From the NCBI GenBank assembly GCA_002449915.1, contig DJXY01000081.1:1-6425 (forward strand): a stretch of 6,425 nt of DNA. The letters run 5' to 3'. Shown piece by piece: positions 6,290 through 6,425 of this stretch. A program made the translations under genes and the position numbers. Each line of letters opens with the position of its first letter. Position 1 is the stretch's first letter. The DNA comes from Oribacterium sp. UBA6992. Its GTDB lineage: Bacteria; Bacillota; Clostridia; Lachnospirales; Lachnospiraceae. The notes beneath the pieces are model-generated. The model made no database searches. It was given only the letters and a program-made list of their open reading frames with translations, and had not been told where the DNA came from.

Positions 6290-6306
6290 AAGAAAGGGGG
6301 AACGGT

Positions 6307-6425
6307 ATGTTCTTTAAGAAATATGGCGACCTGGTGGTCGGCATTTTTTACGCGGCACTGGGCATTGCTCTGATTGCCGGCGCAGGCATGCTTCCAAAAT
6401 CCAAGGTTATGGAGATCGGACCGGA
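6307..6425 (+). CDS. Putative TctB-family subunit of a tripartite tricarboxylate transporter, N-terminus only
   Basis: Only the first 39 codons are in the window. The peptide begins MFFKKYGDLVVGIFYAAL, continues with a hydrophobic helix (about 9-28), and has KSKVMEIGP at 31-39. That layout (basic start, GDLVVGIF, one membrane helix, then a loop with IGP) is what TctB proteins show before the conserved FP-containing turn. TctB is the small membrane subunit that works with the large permease TctA and a solute-binding protein TctC to import carboxylates such as citrate. The start is supported by AAAGGGGG (6293-6300) six bases before ATG. Divergence from a LysR gene is a common arrangement for such operons. 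The identification rests on a short segment, and another small membrane protein is possible. Confidence 0.62.
   Translation, partial: MFFKKYGDLVVGIFYAALGIALIAGAGMLPKSKVMEIGP

Larger units (their letters stand above)
5731..6306. other. AT-rich divergent regulatory region between lysR and putative tctB
   Basis: This 576-bp stretch has no convincing coding sequence; the only ORF of note here (5663-5929, plus strand) overlaps the lysR start antisense and lacks a ribosome binding site. It is far richer in A+T than its neighbours until about 6260. From left to right it contains a possible lysR leader with one LTTR-like box, a possible extended -10 promoter for lysR, three more LTTR-like boxes (5904-5985), two candidate rightward promoters, a 12-bp exact direct repeat with a partner inverted copy, and a leader with two hairpins. 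The length is large for a simple divergent promoter pair, which suggests layered control. Confidence 0.8.

Noticed and set aside
6217..6290. TPP riboswitch-like appearance (CTGAG, GATACC, AGGG) in the tctB leader
   Set aside because: The order and spacing of the conserved TPP blocks are not met, and the characteristic pyrophosphate-arm sequence is missing.

Overview
The window looks like chromosomal DNA from a Clostridia-type Bacillota, most likely Lachnospiraceae-like. Coding regions are moderately GC-rich, Shine-Dalgarno sequences are strong (AAGGAGG, GGAGGAGG, GGAGGG), and the non-coding DNA is sharply AT-rich. This placement is inferred from sequence style and protein character, not from a database search. 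No rRNA, tRNA, CRISPR array, insertion sequence or integrase was seen.

Left part (1-3370): the end of a glutamate synthase (GOGAT) operon. The window opens inside gltB (large subunit: FMN/3Fe-4S synthase domain followed by the GXGXG domain). gltD (NADPH/FAD/4Fe-4S small subunit) follows after 12 nt, and its Shine-Dalgarno overlaps the gltB stop codon. A near-perfect intrinsic terminator closes the operon at 3335-3368.

Middle (3371-5730): a MATE-family multidrug/cation antiporter gene stands alone, with its own promoter and a strong ribosome binding site. It converges on a LysR-type regulator gene (LTTR) on the minus strand, with only 39 nt between the two stops.

Right part (5731-6425): a 576-bp AT-rich intergenic region separates the LTTR from a divergent gene cut by the window edge. 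The 39 visible residues of that gene resemble TctB, the small membrane subunit of tripartite tricarboxylate transporters. The intergenic DNA holds four 17-bp near-palindromes of the form CATAAG-N5-CTTATG. Each obeys the LTTR rule T-N11-A. Three are clustered at 5904-5985 and one lies in the putative lysR leader. It also holds two candidate tct promoters, a 12-bp exact direct repeat, and a structured 5' leader with two hairpins before the tctB ribosome binding site.

The best-supported functional reading is an inference: the LTTR senses a carboxylate and controls itself and the divergent transporter operon through these sites. The GOGAT genes are ordinary nitrogen-assimilation housekeeping, and the MATE gene has no evident functional link to either side. 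The non-coding control region is the most interesting part of the window. I do not see a clearly new protein system.
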